This document shows positions 48,375-58,157 of a stretch of 64,000 nt of DNA, piece after piece. Position 1 is the first letter of the stretch. Each line of letters begins with the position of its first letter. Under the pieces are notes generated by a model. The model was not told the origin of the DNA, made no database searches, and saw only the letters and a program-made list of their open reading frames with translations. The translations under genes and the position numbers were made by a program. This DNA is from Liquorilactobacillus uvarum DSM 19971 (GTDB lineage Bacteria > Bacillota > Bacilli > Lactobacillales > Lactobacillaceae), in assembly GCF_001434935.1 (NCBI RefSeq), contig NZ_AZEG01000003.1:98477-162476 (forward strand), given 5' to 3'.

Positions 48375-49046
48375 TTGAAAAAGCAAAAAGAGGCAATTGA
48401 AGAAGCTGCTCAGTCTGTCAGAAAAATGGTAGCAGCTGTTGATAAGGCCCCGAACAATCCGCAAGTGTACTACAATCTGGGTGCCATGTTAACTGAGTTA
48501 AAAAATTACCAGCAAGCAGAAGAGCTATTTAAAAAAGCGTTGCATTTTTTTAAAAATGATGATCAAAAAGCAATACTGCACTATGGGCTGGGGAATGTCT
48601 TCTACGCTAGCGGTCTTTATAAAGAGGCAATTGGTGAGTTTCAACAAATAAAGCAAAATAAATTGAAACTAGAAGCACTTTTAATGATTGCACAAGCTGA
48701 ATATGCGCAAGATAATTATCAGTTTTCATTGGCCTACGCATTAACAGTTGCTGAAGAAAAAAATGATCATGATTCACTGATGCTTGTTGGAGAAAATTTT
48801 CTTGCACTTGGAAATTTTGTGCAGGCTGAAAAGTATTTTGACAAGGTTTTGGCTGAGTGGCCAGATGATAAAAAAGCTAATTTTCAACGCGGTATTGTAG
48901 GAATAGTTGAAGGGGAAAAAAGTGAGGCCTTTTTTGAAAAGGTGAAAAAAAACAATCCTGAGTATTTCAAAAAAATGAAATCAAGGCTGGTCGACGTTGA
49001 AAAGTTTGTTGCAACCAGAAAAAAGGGTGTTCAAGGAGGCAAATAA
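48375..49046 (+). CDS. Tetratricopeptide-repeat protein
   Basis: 223 residues with about four TPR units (NPQVYYNLGAMLTELKNYQQAEELFKKAL; AILHYGLGNVFYASGLYKEAIGEFQQI; SLMLVGENFLALGNFVQAEKYFDKVL). Cytosolic, likely a protein-binding scaffold; partner unknown. TTG start behind AAGGAG. Its stop overlaps the recD2 start (TAATG), and this pairing recurs in lactobacilli, suggesting a shared role. Confidence 0.88.
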   Translation: MKKQKEAIEEAAQSVRKMVAAVDKAPNNPQVYYNLGAMLTELKNYQQAEELFKKALHFFKNDDQKAILHYGLGNVFYASGLYKEAIGEFQQIKQNKLKLEALLMIAQAEYAQDNYQFSLAYALTVAEEKNDHDSLMLVGENFLALGNFVQAEKYFDKVLAEWPDDKKANFQRGIVGIVEGEKSEAFFEKVKKNNPEYFKKMKSRLVDVEKFVATRKKGVQGGK

Positions 49047-51529
49047 TGACTGCAAACGGGAGTCTTGATTTATTTAGTGCCGAAAATAAAAAAAATGAGG
49101 ACATTATCGGCAAGGTTGAGGCGATCTTTTTTGAGAGCAGTGAAACTTTTTATAAGGTTATTCAAGTTAAAGTAAGTGAGGCTAACTTCGAATGGAAAAA
49201 CGATGATATTGTTATTACAGGGAATTTTGCTGATTTAATTGAAGGCAATAACTATCGCTTTGAGGGGCAACTTGTTAAACATCCCAAATATGGTCAGCAA
49301 TTTCAAGCTTTTAATTATCAGAATGAAACGCCAACAACTCGTGCCGGTATTATAGCATATTTATCAGGAAATAGTTTTCATGGAATAGGCTTGAAAACGG
49401 CTACTAAAATTGTCGAGCATTTGGGTACGGACACGATTCAAAAAATACTTGAAGATGAGCGAAATTTGGCAGGTTTAAACTTAAAGAGTGCTCAAAAAAA
49501 AGCATTAATAGAGACTCTCCGTTCTGATAATGGAACACAGCAGATTATTATTGAATTGAACAGTTATGGTTTTGGGAGCAGAATGTCCACTGCGATATTT
49601 AATAGATATCGTGAAAAAACGGTTGAAGTTATTCATGAAAATCCTTATCGTTTAGCTCTTGAAATTAATGGTATCGGGTTTAAAAAGGCTGATGCAATTG
49701 CCGAAAAGCTTGGCTTTGCAGCCGATTCATCTGGACGTATCCAAGCCGCAATTTTGCAAAGCATGCATGATTTATGTCATGAAAGAGGAGATACATATAC
49801 GACAGCAGAACCCCTTTTGCAGCAGACACTAGGTTTGCTGATGAGTAGTCGACATGTTTCTTTAAATCCGGAATTGCTTGCTGATCAATTACTGCAGATG
49901 GCAAATGACGGCAAAATTGTAGGCGAAGAAAACAAAATCTATTTACGCTCTTATTTTGAAGCTGAGTGGAGAATTGCAGAAAATGTTAAGCGCCTGCTGA
50001 ATTTGAAAGTTAAGGAAAAAGTTAGTGAAAAAACTTTTAAAAATTTGATGACAAAAGTTGAGGAGCAACTTGGGATTTCTTATGGAGAAGATCAAATTAG
50101 TGCAATTCAGAAAGCTTTGAATGCACGCCTTTTTTTACTAACTGGGGGGCCAGGGACCGGCAAAACTACTATTATAAATGGTATAGTAGCGACGTTTGCT
50201 TTATTGAATGATGTTTCTTTAGACATAAATGAATACAAAAGCGATGAATTTCCTGTTTTGCTTGCAGCACCGACTGGTCGTGCTGCAAAAAAAATGAATG
50301 AATCGACTGGACTACCAGCATGCACAATCCATCGTTTGCTAGGTTTAAATGGAAATGATGATGATATGGGTGAACCGCAGCAATTAGATGGTAAGTTATT
50401 AATTGTTGATGAAATGTCAATGGTCGATGTCAACCTTTTTGATTTGTTATTGGAATCAATACCTAATCATATGCAGTTGATATTAGTTGGAGATAAAGAT
50501 CAGTTACCTTCAGTAGGGCCTGGTCAAGTTTTTGCTGATCTTCTTGAAAGTAAACTAATACCTAGCAAAGAATTAAAAATGATTTATCGTCAAGAAAACC
50601 AATCTTCGATTATTCCACTGGCACATAGTATCAAAGAGGGAAACCTGCCTGAGGATTTTAGCGTTAATCAAAGTGATCGCTCATTTATTGGTTGTCATGT
50701 TTCACAGATATCAGGAGTCATCAAGCAAGTTGTTTCCAAAGCACAGCAACGTGGTTTTTCCAAGCGTGATATCCAAGTACTTGCTCCTATCTATCGCGGA
50801 TCAGCTGGGATAGATAATTTGAATACATTATTGCAGGATGTACTCAATCCTAAAAAAGCAGGCGGGAAAGAAGTTAGTTTCAAACAACAGTGTTTTAGGA
50901 TAGGTGATAAGGTTTTGCATCTTGTTAATAGTCCTGAAAATAATGTTTTCAATGGCGATATCGGTGAAATAGTTGGAATAGAAACTTCCAAAGAAAGCAA
51001 AGACAAAAAGGAAAAATTGATTATTTCATTTGATGGTAATGAAATATCGTATACCAGCAAAGACTGGAACAAACTAAAACTTGCATATTGTATGTCTATT
51101 CATAAGGCGCAGGGGAGTGAGTTTAAGCTGGTTATTTTGCCTATGGTTCGTCAATATTCAAGAATGCTAAAACGTAATCTCCTCTATACTGCAGTTACAC
51201 GAGCTCAAAATCTGCTGATTCTTTTGGGTGAACAAAGTGCTTATAAGGCTTGTATCGAGAAGGTTTCAATTAATCGTAATACTATGATAGCGGAACGGCT
51301 TGGCAGTGTTCTGAATAAAAAAGAAGATAAAAAACTAAGAAAAGAAAAAATCAATCAGAAGAAAGATTCAATTGATGAAGAGACAACAGAAAAAGCAGGT
51401 GTCGTATCTGCTAATTACCAGAAGCAAGATGTTGAGAATGCAGTACTTACTATGGAACTGATAAAAACTAACAAAATTGATCCATTGATTGGGCTGAATG
51501 GGGAAACACCGTATACTTTGCAACAATAA
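49046..51529 (+). CDS. recD2: RecD2 helicase
   Basis: 827 residues. An N-terminal OB-like region and tandem helix-hairpin-helix segments (GIGLKTATKIVEHLG, GIGFKKADAIAEKLGF) distinguish it from RecBCD RecD; then SF1B motifs: Walker A GGPGTGKTT (about 368), LIVDEMSMVD, GDKDQLPSVGPG, and YCMSIHKAQGSEF, VTRAQ. A 5'-3' helicase in DNA repair and mutation avoidance in bacteria without RecBC. The C-terminal 70 residues are charged and variable. Confidence 0.96.
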   Translation: MTANGSLDLFSAENKKNEDIIGKVEAIFFESSETFYKVIQVKVSEANFEWKNDDIVITGNFADLIEGNNYRFEGQLVKHPKYGQQFQAFNYQNETPTTRAGIIAYLSGNSFHGIGLKTATKIVEHLGTDTIQKILEDERNLAGLNLKSAQKKALIETLRSDNGTQQIIIELNSYGFGSRMSTAIFNRYREKTVEVIHENPYRLALEINGIGFKKADAIAEKLGFAADSSGRIQAAILQSMHDLCHERGDTYTTAEPLLQQTLGLLMSSRHVSLNPELLADQLLQMANDGKIVGEENKIYLRSYFEAEWRIAENVKRLLNLKVKEKVSEKTFKNLMTKVEEQLGISYGEDQISAIQKALNARLFLLTGGPGTGKTTIINGIVATFALLNDVSLDINEYKSDEFPVLLAAPTGRAAKKMNESTGLPACTIHRLLGLNGNDDDMGEPQQLDGKLLIVDEMSMVDVNLFDLLLESIPNHMQLILVGDKDQLPSVGPGQVFADLLESKLIPSKELKMIYRQENQSSIIPLAHSIKEGNLPEDFSVNQSDRSFIGCHVSQISGVIKQVVSKAQQRGFSKRDIQVLAPIYRGSAGIDNLNTLLQDVLNPKKAGGKEVSFKQQCFRIGDKVLHLVNSPENNVFNGDIGEIVGIETSKESKDKKEKLIISFDGNEISYTSKDWNKLKLAYCMSIHKAQGSEFKLVILPMVRQYSRMLKRNLLYTAVTRAQNLLILLGEQSAYKACIEKVSINRNTMIAERLGSVLNKKEDKKLRKEKINQKKDSIDEETTEKAGVVSANYQKQDVENAVLTMELIKTNKIDPLIGLNGETPYTLQQ

Positions 51530-51571
51530 TAATACGTTAAACAATGGCAGAATTAAAACAAGAGAGATGTA

Positions 51572-51731
51572 GCATGAGGTGACAAAATTTAGGTCTAATA
51601 TGAAACTACAGACATGGAATTCTTTTGCTATGAGTGATCTGAATTAGACAGAGAGTTTTGACTTATGGAGCATGGTTATACAAAATTAATAAAGGAACTG
51701 GATCAAATTTTAAAATTTAATCCAGTTCCTT
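51572..51731 (-). repeat. Dispersed intergenic element, copy B (reverse orientation)
   Basis: On the minus strand a near-perfect hairpin leads into TTCCTTTATT, CATAAGTCAAAACT, ACTCATAGCAAA and CTAAATTTTGTCACC, the same order and spacing as copies A and C. Beyond it, to 51873, the gap is AT-rich with nothing recognised. Confidence 0.55.
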
Positions 51732-51736
51732 GTTTT
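51694..51736 (+). terminator. recD2 terminator within repeat copy B
   Basis: GGAACTGGATCAAATTTT and AAAATTTAATCCAGTTCC are complementary save one C-A mismatch, followed by TTGTTTTTT. Confidence 0.85.
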
Positions 51737-51873
51737 TTAGCTTGATATTATATTAATTAGCGTTTTTCGAGTTTTTTTGTGCTTGACCGTGAATTTGATC
51801 ATAGTTGGTTTTTGAACTTGAGGAACATTAGCAGCTGATGTTTTCAAATTCTAATGATTGTTAAGATGCTTTT

Positions 51874-52881
51874 TTAGTTTAGCTTGGAAGTTTTGTCGTT
51901 ATCTTTTTTAGGCAAGTCAGACAAAGGGATACTATCAATATCATACCAGAAAGGATAACTAAAAGATTTAAAAAAAACATCATAAAATTTGTTATTCATT
52001 TGATGTCCATCAATTTGGCCAAATTCAAGCGATTTTATAACCAAATGGATCTGATCACTTTCGAAACGATGGACAAAGGGGAGTTTGTGATGAAAATTAA
52101 ATTTTCTGGCGATCAAAAACACAAGATAAAACAAAAAATTTATATTATTTACAAGTTCAATATTTAAATTGTTAGCATTAATTTCAAGATTTTTTAAATG
52201 ATATGTTCCTTGTTTAGAAATAACTGGGTTATTTTTGATAGTTACATTAAAAGTATGTTTGTAAAAATTATATTTTTTGTCGACACGCATTGTAACATCG
52301 AATGTTTCTTGATTGATATAGGATGTAAGAGAATGCCAGATTCTAAGCAGGTAATTGAGATGAAATTTTGAAAAGATTTGATGAATGTGAGAGTTCATCA
52401 TCGAGTTTGAAACGTAGGCAGTGAAACCTATGTCTAACTTATCAGTAAATAGTCTGCGTGAATCATGTGTTGTCTCATCAACTTGTCCGAGGTTGAAATA
52501 AGTCGGTTGAACTGCATTCAAAATCTGTTTTAAAGCAGATATGGGATTTGGTGAGATCCCAATTTTTTGCAGAAAGGGATCTTTTTTCTTAGTTGTAATA
52601 AAAGCTACTGGTACTTCTCTTTTACCAGCATTTCTAACACCCTTGATAGTGTCAAGCATTAAATTGTGTCCACCGACTGCCAGAATGACAAAGCTGTCTA
52701 AATCTTGCAATGAATGTGTCCTCACAAATTTTTCAGCAATGTTGGTAGCAAGATCCGGCTGTGTGCTTGAAACTTCATAGTTAACTTTTTGATCATCCAA
52801 GTAATTCTGGAGTTTATTCCAAATATTCACTGCTTTTTTGCCATCAGTATATTTGTCTACAATAATAAAAAATTTTCTCAC
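51874..52881 (-). CDS. Diacylglycerol/lipid kinase-like protein lacking catalytic motifs
   Basis: 335 residues. The order of elements follows the DAGK catalytic family: an N-terminal strand-loop (FFIIVDKYTDGKKA where NPxSG is usual), a VILAVGGHNLMLDTIKGV segment at the place of GGDGT (residues 70-74 read GGHNL), then VPVAFITTKKKDPFLQKIGIS in place of the GTxNDFAR loop, and a C-terminal beta-rich domain. All the nucleotide and metal contacts are replaced, so it is probably not an active kinase; a binding or regulatory role is possible. GTG start, CGGAGG 8 bases upstream. Monocistronic, convergent to recD2. Family membership is by pattern and not certain. Confidence 0.65.
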   Translation of the reverse strand: MRKFFIIVDKYTDGKKAVNIWNKLQNYLDDQKVNYEVSSTQPDLATNIAEKFVRTHSLQDLDSFVILAVGGHNLMLDTIKGVRNAGKREVPVAFITTKKKDPFLQKIGISPNPISALKQILNAVQPTYFNLGQVDETTHDSRRLFTDKLDIGFTAYVSNSMMNSHIHQIFSKFHLNYLLRIWHSLTSYINQETFDVTMRVDKKYNFYKHTFNVTIKNNPVISKQGTYHLKNLEINANNLNIELVNNINFLFYLVFLIARKFNFHHKLPFVHRFESDQIHLVIKSLEFGQIDGHQMNNKFYDVFFKSFSYPFWYDIDSIPLSDLPKKDNDKTSKLN

Positions 52882-53144
52882 ACTAATTGCCTCCGTTCTA
52901 ACAATCCCCGCTCATTATATAATAATTCAACTGATTTACAAGACCTTGAACAGGGCAAAATAAAAATTTAGTATTTTTTTGATAATTAAAAAAATGTATT
53001 AGTTATTCCATTGAAAGATAATAAGATTAAAATTAAAAAAATATTTTTTACTTAGCTCTTTTTAATAAGTTGGTACATTTTTGATGTACTTCAGAACTAA
53101 TTGTAAAGTGTATTGTTAATTTTTGCAAAAACAGCAGAGTAAAG

Positions 53145-53312
53145 CTGGACGAAAAGTTAAAGTTCGATGTAGTTCCTTTATTGTCTCATATAATAGTGTT
53201 TGATAAGTTAAAATTATTTGTTTAAACTCGTATTACTCATAGCGGACAAACATGCTATTTTTTGATTTCACGTTAACATCCAAATTTTACCGACTGGGTA
53301 CCATGCTTATTT
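53145..53312 (+). repeat. Dispersed intergenic element, copy C
   Basis: A decayed hairpin (CTGGACGAAAAG...) then TTCCTTTATTG, AGTGTTTGATAAGTTAAAATT, ATTACTCATAGC and CAAATTTTACCG. The best match to copy A. The 200 bases before it (52.9-53.1 kb) are very AT-rich with nothing seen; after it only the rnjA terminator remains in this gap. Confidence 0.55.
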
Positions 53313-53389
53313 TTAATATTATAAATTAAAGTTTTTCAAAACGATTCTGGGAAAAAGTTTGAATAATTTGAATTGCTACAGATTGATAT

Positions 53390-53424
53390 AAAAAAACCTG
53401 ACTAAGCATATTATGTCAGGTTTT
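53390..53424 (-). terminator. rnjA terminator
   Basis: On the minus strand AACCTGAC and GTCAGGTT pair around a 12-nt loop, followed by TTTTT. Confidence 0.8.
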
Positions 53425-53440
53425 TCCTTTAAATTAATTT

Positions 53441-55117
53441 TTAAATCATTACAAGCATTGGAATAATCATTGGATGCCGTTCTGTCTGATCGTACAAAAA
53501 ACGTCGAAGATCATCTATAATAGCATCTTTTAACATAACTTCACTAACATTTTGCTTGCTTAAAGTGCGACGCATAACTCTAAATAAACGTCGCCGTCCA
53601 CGATCGATTAGTTCGCCAGATTCACGCATATAAATAAAACCGCGTGAAAGCAAATCTGGACCAGCTAAAATTTCATGTTTCTTTAAATCGATGGTAGCAA
53701 CAACAATAACCAAACCTTCTTCAGATAATACACGGCGATCCCGCAGAACAACATTTCCAATATCACCGACACCGGAACCGTCGACGTAAACATCACCGGC
53801 ATTAAAATGACCAGCCATACGTGCAGAGTCTTTAGTAAGAGCTAAGACATCACCGTTGCCCATGATGAAAGAATTTGATTTAGGAACATCACAACGTTCT
53901 GCTAATTCAGTATGAATTTTCAACATACGATACTCACCATGAACAGGTACAAAGAATTTAGGCTTGATTAAGCGCAACATCAACTTCTGTTCTTCCTGTC
54001 CACCATGTCCGGAAGCGTGGATATTGTTAACTTTACCATGAATAACTTCGGCACCGGCTTCTTCAAGTTCATTGATAACGTGGTTAACACTAATTGTGTT
54101 ACCAGGAATAGGGGAACTTGAGAAAACTACAGTATCGCCAGGTTGAATCGCCACTTGACGATGGGTGCCGTTCGCTATTCGACTTAAGGCTGCCATCGGT
54201 TCACCTTGTGAGCCGGTACAAAGAATCATGATTTTATTTGCAGGTAAACTATTAATCTGTCTGGAATCGACAAGAGCATCATCAGGAATGTCAAGATAAC
54301 CTAATTCACGACCATTCACAATCGCTGCTTCCATGCTTCGACCAAATACAGCAATTTTTCTTCCTTTTGCGACAGCAACCTCGGCAGCTTGTTGGATACG
54401 TGAGATATTTGAAGCGAAAGTTGCAAATATAATACGTCCTTCGACTTTTTCGAAAATGCGCTTAATTGATTTTCCAACCCAACGTTCGGATTTTGTGAAG
54501 TTAGGAATTTCAGCATTTGTACTGTCAGATAGTAGACATAAAACACCATCACTGCCTAATTTAGCCATACGCTGTAGGTTAGGTGGCTGATTAGTAACTG
54601 GAGTTAAGTCAAATTTATAATCTCCTGTTGCAACGATTGTGCCACTTGGGGTTTTAACAGCAACACCCAAGGTGTCTGGAATTGAATGAGTAGTCCTAAA
54701 AAATGAGACGCTTGTTTTGCGAAACTTCAAGACAGAGTCCTCATTTATTTCGTGCAGTTCTGTTGTTCTTAACAATCCATGTTCTTCAAGTTTGCTCTTA
54801 ATTAAAGCAAGAGCAAGAGGACCTGCATAAATCGGGACATTAATTTTTTTCAACAAGTATGGAATACCACCAATATGATCTTCGTGACCGTGAGTGATAA
54901 CCAAAGCTTTAATTTTTTGTTGATTGGCGACTAAATATTGATAATCAGGAATAACATAGTCAATGCCTAAAAGATCATCCTCTGGAAACTTAATCCCCGC
55001 ATCAACAACAATTATTTCATCTTGAAATTGGACCCCATAAGTATTCTTTCCAATTTCTCCTAGACCACCAACCGCGAAAACAGCTGTTTCATTATTTTTG
55101 ACGCTGAGCTTTCTCAT
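53441..55117 (-). CDS. rnjA: Ribonuclease J1
   Basis: 558 residues of the beta-CASP metallo-beta-lactamase class: [14 protein letters not shown] zinc site, [15 protein letters not shown], the beta-CASP part with GSQGEP and VHGEYRML, and a C-terminal dimer domain. It has 5'-3' exonuclease and endonuclease activity in mRNA decay and rRNA maturation. Its ATG overlaps the rpoY stop, so the two are coupled, as in other Bacillota. Confidence 0.97.
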   Translation of the reverse strand: MRKLSVKNNETAVFAVGGLGEIGKNTYGVQFQDEIIVVDAGIKFPEDDLLGIDYVIPDYQYLVANQQKIKALVITHGHEDHIGGIPYLLKKINVPIYAGPLALALIKSKLEEHGLLRTTELHEINEDSVLKFRKTSVSFFRTTHSIPDTLGVAVKTPSGTIVATGDYKFDLTPVTNQPPNLQRMAKLGSDGVLCLLSDSTNAEIPNFTKSERWVGKSIKRIFEKVEGRIIFATFASNISRIQQAAEVAVAKGRKIAVFGRSMEAAIVNGRELGYLDIPDDALVDSRQINSLPANKIMILCTGSQGEPMAALSRIANGTHRQVAIQPGDTVVFSSSPIPGNTISVNHVINELEEAGAEVIHGKVNNIHASGHGGQEEQKLMLRLIKPKFFVPVHGEYRMLKIHTELAERCDVPKSNSFIMGNGDVLALTKDSARMAGHFNAGDVYVDGSGVGDIGNVVLRDRRVLSEEGLVIVVATIDLKKHEILAGPDLLSRGFIYMRESGELIDRGRRRLFRVMRRTLSKQNVSEVMLKDAIIDDLRRFLYDQTERHPMIIPMLVMI

Positions 55118-55332
55118 TTATTAAACTCCGTCAATTTATAATCGGGACTTGATTGTTCATACTCAAGAGCTTTGGGGTCTAGTCCCTCAATATGTTCAAT
55201 GTTGTAAGCAGTCTCTTCCTCAACCATAATGCGAGCATCAACTTGTGATTGTGCTTCTACATAAAGTGATTGAGTGTTCTCACGACGTGGGTTAATTTTT
55301 TTGGAAGGTTGATAAAATACTTTAAAAATCAT
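55114..55332 (-). CDS. rpoY: RNA polymerase epsilon subunit
   Basis: 72 residues: [51 protein letters not shown], the YkzG/RpoY signature. A small RNA polymerase accessory subunit found only in Bacillota. AGGAG lies about 9 bases before the ATG. Encoded immediately upstream of rnjA, linking transcription and decay genes. Confidence 0.95.
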   Translation of the reverse strand: MIFKVFYQPSKKINPRRENTQSLYVEAQSQVDARIMVEEETAYNIEHIEGLDPKALEYEQSSPDYKLTEFNK

Positions 55333-55587
55333 TAATAAAAACTCCTTAATATATTAAAATTAAAATAAGCTTCTACGACTATGCCTGCCTACAGCAAACG
55401 ATAGCGTAAAGTAAAAAACGAAAGTAAATTTTCCGAACGTGGATTGTCTTCACAATAATTGTTACTATTTTAGCATAGATATTACGATAAGTATATAAAG
55501 GTGTTGGGATTGAGATGCATTTGCTTATCAAATGCTGTTAGAAGAATGAAGCATGTTATAATTGGTACAGTGAAAAGGAGTGGTTTA

Positions 55588-56067
55588 ATGCATTTCTTTA
55601 TTTGGATATTCATATTGGTAGTAATATTGCTGTTCTTTTTTTTAAGCAAACGAATATTGCGACGAAAAGCGTTAAAAATCTTACAGTCTGAAAACAAGAA
55701 AGTAGCAGATAAAGCTATAGCTGCATGTCTTTCACATTTACAGATAGAATGGCTTATAGAGTATGAAGGTCACATTGAAAATTCAAAATTGTTGGCAAAC
55801 ATTTGGGGTAAGGGTGTCATGGTTTTTGAATATATCTTACCCGTTCAAAAAGTGTCAAAAAAAGAATTGAAACAGTTTAAAAAAGAACTGAACCATCGTC
55901 TTTCAAAATATGCAGAAGATAATGAAATTTCTCATTTTGAAAATAATCCAACTTTTTTGATTTCAGATCTGTGGTTTTTGGCACCATCGCTCCACATAGA
56001 AGTAGCGTATATTTCTAATAAACAGACTTTAGATTATTTAAGGGATATTGACAAGCTTGAAAAATAA
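55588..56067 (+). CDS. Membrane-anchored protein, unassigned
   Basis: 159 residues: a strongly hydrophobic N-terminal segment (FFIWIFILVVILLFFFLS, 3-20) followed by RILRRK, so N-out/C-in or an uncleaved anchor, then a mixed alpha/beta domain with no known motif. The ATG at 55588 follows AAAAGGAG; a longer frame upstream lacks a ribosome site and crosses the TATAAT at 55557-55562 that is probably the promoter. A hairpin shared with def ends it. Function unknown. Confidence 0.72.
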   Translation: MHFFIWIFILVVILLFFFLSKRILRRKALKILQSENKKVADKAIAACLSHLQIEWLIEYEGHIENSKLLANIWGKGVMVFEYILPVQKVSKKELKQFKKELNHRLSKYAEDNEISHFENNPTFLISDLWFLAPSLHIEVAYISNKQTLDYLRDIDKLEK

Positions 56068-56085
56068 TTTTTAAAAAGATCAAAA

Positions 56086-56119
56086 AGGCTGTAGCAAAAT
56101 AAATTTTTTGCCACAACCT
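56086..56119 (-). terminator. Shared hairpin between convergent genes
   Basis: AGGCTGTAGCAAAA and TTTTTGCCACAACCT pair with two mismatches; on the minus strand it ends in CTTTTTG, serving def best. Confidence 0.65.
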
Positions 56120-56183
56120 AATTGTAATAGATTCAAGATGGTTATGCTGGCCTTTAGGTGCAATACATCTTTCTTTTATCTGC

Positions 56184-56738
56184 TTATCCGAGGATAACAG
56201 TGTTCTCATCCACATTGAATGGATTTTTCTTATTGATGTGATCGAAGAAAAGAACTCCATTTAAATGGTCAATTTCATGTTGACACACAATAGCTGGATA
56301 ATCTCTTAGTTTATCGACATGTTTGTTGCCATCTAAATCGTACCAGCGCAAAGTGATACGATCGTGCCGCGGAACATAGCCAGGGATATCACGGTCAACT
56401 GAGAGACATCCCTCTCCTTCAGAGAGAGCAGCCATCTTAACAGACTCGCTTAAAATAGTTGGATTAACTAAAATGTGCTTGAAGAGCGGTTTATCATTTT
56501 CATCAGGGACCAAGACTGCGGTCATTCTGATTGAAACATCTACTTGAGGAGCAGCCAGCCCAACACCTGCTCTGAGTTTATATTTTTCAGCTAATTCAGA
56601 ATTCTGACTATTTTCTAAAAATTCCATCATTTCATGTGCAAGTTGTTTTTGACCAGCACTCATTGGAAAACTGACTGCTTTTGCACGTGCTCGTAAAGTA
56701 GGGTTGCCTTCACGAATTATATTATCCATAGTAATCAA
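56184..56738 (-). CDS. def: Peptide deformylase
   Basis: 184 residues: motif 1 GVGLAAPQVD, motif 2 EGCLSVD, motif 3 HEIDHLNG with the two metal His residues. Type 2, as in Gram-positive bacteria. It removes formyl groups from nascent proteins. The TTG start gives MITMDNIIREGNPTL; GGAGG lies 8 bases before it, and this site sits within the longer in-frame alternative starting at 56753. Confidence 0.95.
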   Translation of the reverse strand: MITMDNIIREGNPTLRARAKAVSFPMSAGQKQLAHEMMEFLENSQNSELAEKYKLRAGVGLAAPQVDVSIRMTAVLVPDENDKPLFKHILVNPTILSESVKMAALSEGEGCLSVDRDIPGYVPRHDRITLRWYDLDGNKHVDKLRDYPAIVCQHEIDHLNGVLFFDHINKKNPFNVDENTVILG

Positions 56739-56857
56739 AACTAGTTCCTCCATTATTTATAATCTAAATCCCCCTAATTATAGACTATTAGTGAATATTT
56801 TTAAAATTATTTTGATGCTGACAGTACTTATTTATGTATAATACGGTTAAAGAGTTA

Positions 56858-56894
56858 TTTTGCTGCAAGGATGATTATTACTTTTTGCTGCAAG
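56858..56894 (+). repeat. Two direct repeats in the 5' leader of the UPF0223 gene
   Basis: TTTTGCTGCAAG occurs at 56858-56869 and 56883-56894 (25 bp apart), downstream of a TGTATAAT extended -10 (56835-56842) and before the start codon. It may be a regulator site or chance. Confidence 0.4.
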
Positions 56895-56916
56895 TCGTTA
56901 TAGGAGATGAACATCT

Positions 56917-57204
56917 ATGAAATTACCTCAAAATATCAGTTATCCATTGAAAGATGAATGGTCAACAGAGGATATTGTCAAGGCAACTGAATTTTATTAT
57001 GCAGTTGAAAAACTTAACACTACAAAAATTGAAAGAAAGATTTTTTTTAATAAATATGCTGATTTTGTCAAAGTAGCACCGATGAAAATGACACAAAAGC
57101 AGCTGGATAGAGAGTTCTATCAACTGTCAGGGCTCAGTATCTATCAGGCAGTACAATTTGCCCGAAAAACAGAAAAGGATTATTTGCATCTTAAAATTCA
57201 ATAA
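56917..57204 (+). CDS. UPF0223 family protein
   Basis: 95 residues: SYPLKDEWSTEDIVKATEFYYAVEKL and the ARKTEKDYLHLK end match UPF0223 (YktA), a helical cytosolic protein of Bacillota with no known function. GGAGA lies 8-9 bases upstream. The next gene starts 12 bases after its stop, as is usual for the family (UPF0223 with an inositol monophosphatase gene). Confidence 0.9.
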   Translation: MKLPQNISYPLKDEWSTEDIVKATEFYYAVEKLNTTKIERKIFFNKYADFVKVAPMKMTQKQLDREFYQLSGLSIYQAVQFARKTEKDYLHLKIQ

Positions 57205-57215
57205 AGGAGATGTGG

Positions 57216-58001
57216 ATGTTGGAATCATTGCGAACAATAGATGACAACGTTAAAAAATGGATGAAAGAAGTACGCGTTAAAGTAATTGCGAGTTTTAATG
57301 ATGATTTAGATGTTAAAACAAAGTCAGGACCAAATGATCTAGTAACTAATATTGATCGGGAAGTTGAGGAATTTTACAAAGACAAAATAAAAAAGTATTA
57401 TCCTGGGTCAGAAATAATAGGCGAAGAAAGTGCGCACGAAGTCAGGGAACCTAAAAATGAAGGGTTATTGTGGGTTATTGATCCGATAGATGGGACCATG
57501 AATTTTGTTAAGCAAAAGAATCATTTTGCTAGTATGATTGCTATTTATCGAAAAGGTACTGCTATGCGAGGCTATATTTATGATGTAATGCAAGATAAGC
57601 TGTATTGGGGCGGGCCCGAGATTGGTGTTTATTGTAATCAGGATAAGATAGAACCACCTAGTGATAAGAAGCTGAACAAGGGGCTTTTCGGAGTAGGGGC
57701 CCCATTGTTGATTGATAACTACCATAATTTACAAAAGGCTGCGTTAGAAAGTTGTGGAACAAGAATATATGGGTGTTCTGGCATTCAATTTATTCATGTT
57801 CTGAATGGACAATGTGTCGCGTATATTTCGTATTTGCGTCCGTGGGATTATGCAGCAGGAAAAGTCTTGGCAGAAACCTTAGACTTGGTTGTGAAAACGA
57901 TTGACGGAAGACCTATCGATATGTTATCATCTAGTGATGTATTAGTTGCAACGAAAAATGCTCAAAAAGACATAACTAGAATCGTGCAGTCGACTTACTA
58001 G
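57216..58001 (+). CDS. Inositol monophosphatase family protein
   Basis: 262 residues with the metal-dependent phosphatase motifs: IIGEES, WVIDPIDGTMNFVK, and RPWDYAAGKVLAE. The family removes phosphate from inositol phosphates, nucleotides (PAP) or other sugars; substrate unknown. The ATG at 57216 is chosen, six bases after AAAGGAG; another ATG two codons earlier overlaps that site. Confidence 0.92.
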   Translation: MLESLRTIDDNVKKWMKEVRVKVIASFNDDLDVKTKSGPNDLVTNIDREVEEFYKDKIKKYYPGSEIIGEESAHEVREPKNEGLLWVIDPIDGTMNFVKQKNHFASMIAIYRKGTAMRGYIYDVMQDKLYWGGPEIGVYCNQDKIEPPSDKKLNKGLFGVGAPLLIDNYHNLQKAALESCGTRIYGCSGIQFIHVLNGQCVAYISYLRPWDYAAGKVLAETLDLVVKTIDGRPIDMLSSSDVLVATKNAQKDITRIVQSTY

Positions 58002-58009
58002 GTCTTGAG

Positions 58010-58037
58010 CTGTGACGAATGAGTCACAGTTTTTTTA
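58010..58037 (+). terminator. Terminator after the phosphatase gene
   Basis: CTGTGAC and GTCACAG form a perfect 7-bp stem around GAATGA, followed by TTTTTTT. Confidence 0.9.
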
Positions 58038-58157
58038 TGCCGAGTAATGAAAACCGTTTTTGCGGGTTTTCAGTAACTGAAATGTGGAGTCTTTATTGTA
58101 TCTTGAACAGCATTTTTCTTGTGGATAGATTCATATCGCGAAAGGAAGAAAATAAAT

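Noticed and set aside
51740..51855. Short basic minus-strand frame (about 36 codons, TTG start)
   Set aside because: No ribosome site, no recognisable family, in an AT-rich gap.
58048..58071. Hairpin GAAAACC...GGGTTTTC before typA as a terminator
   Set aside because: No T tract follows and a perfect terminator lies just upstream; it is probably incidental or part of the typA leader.
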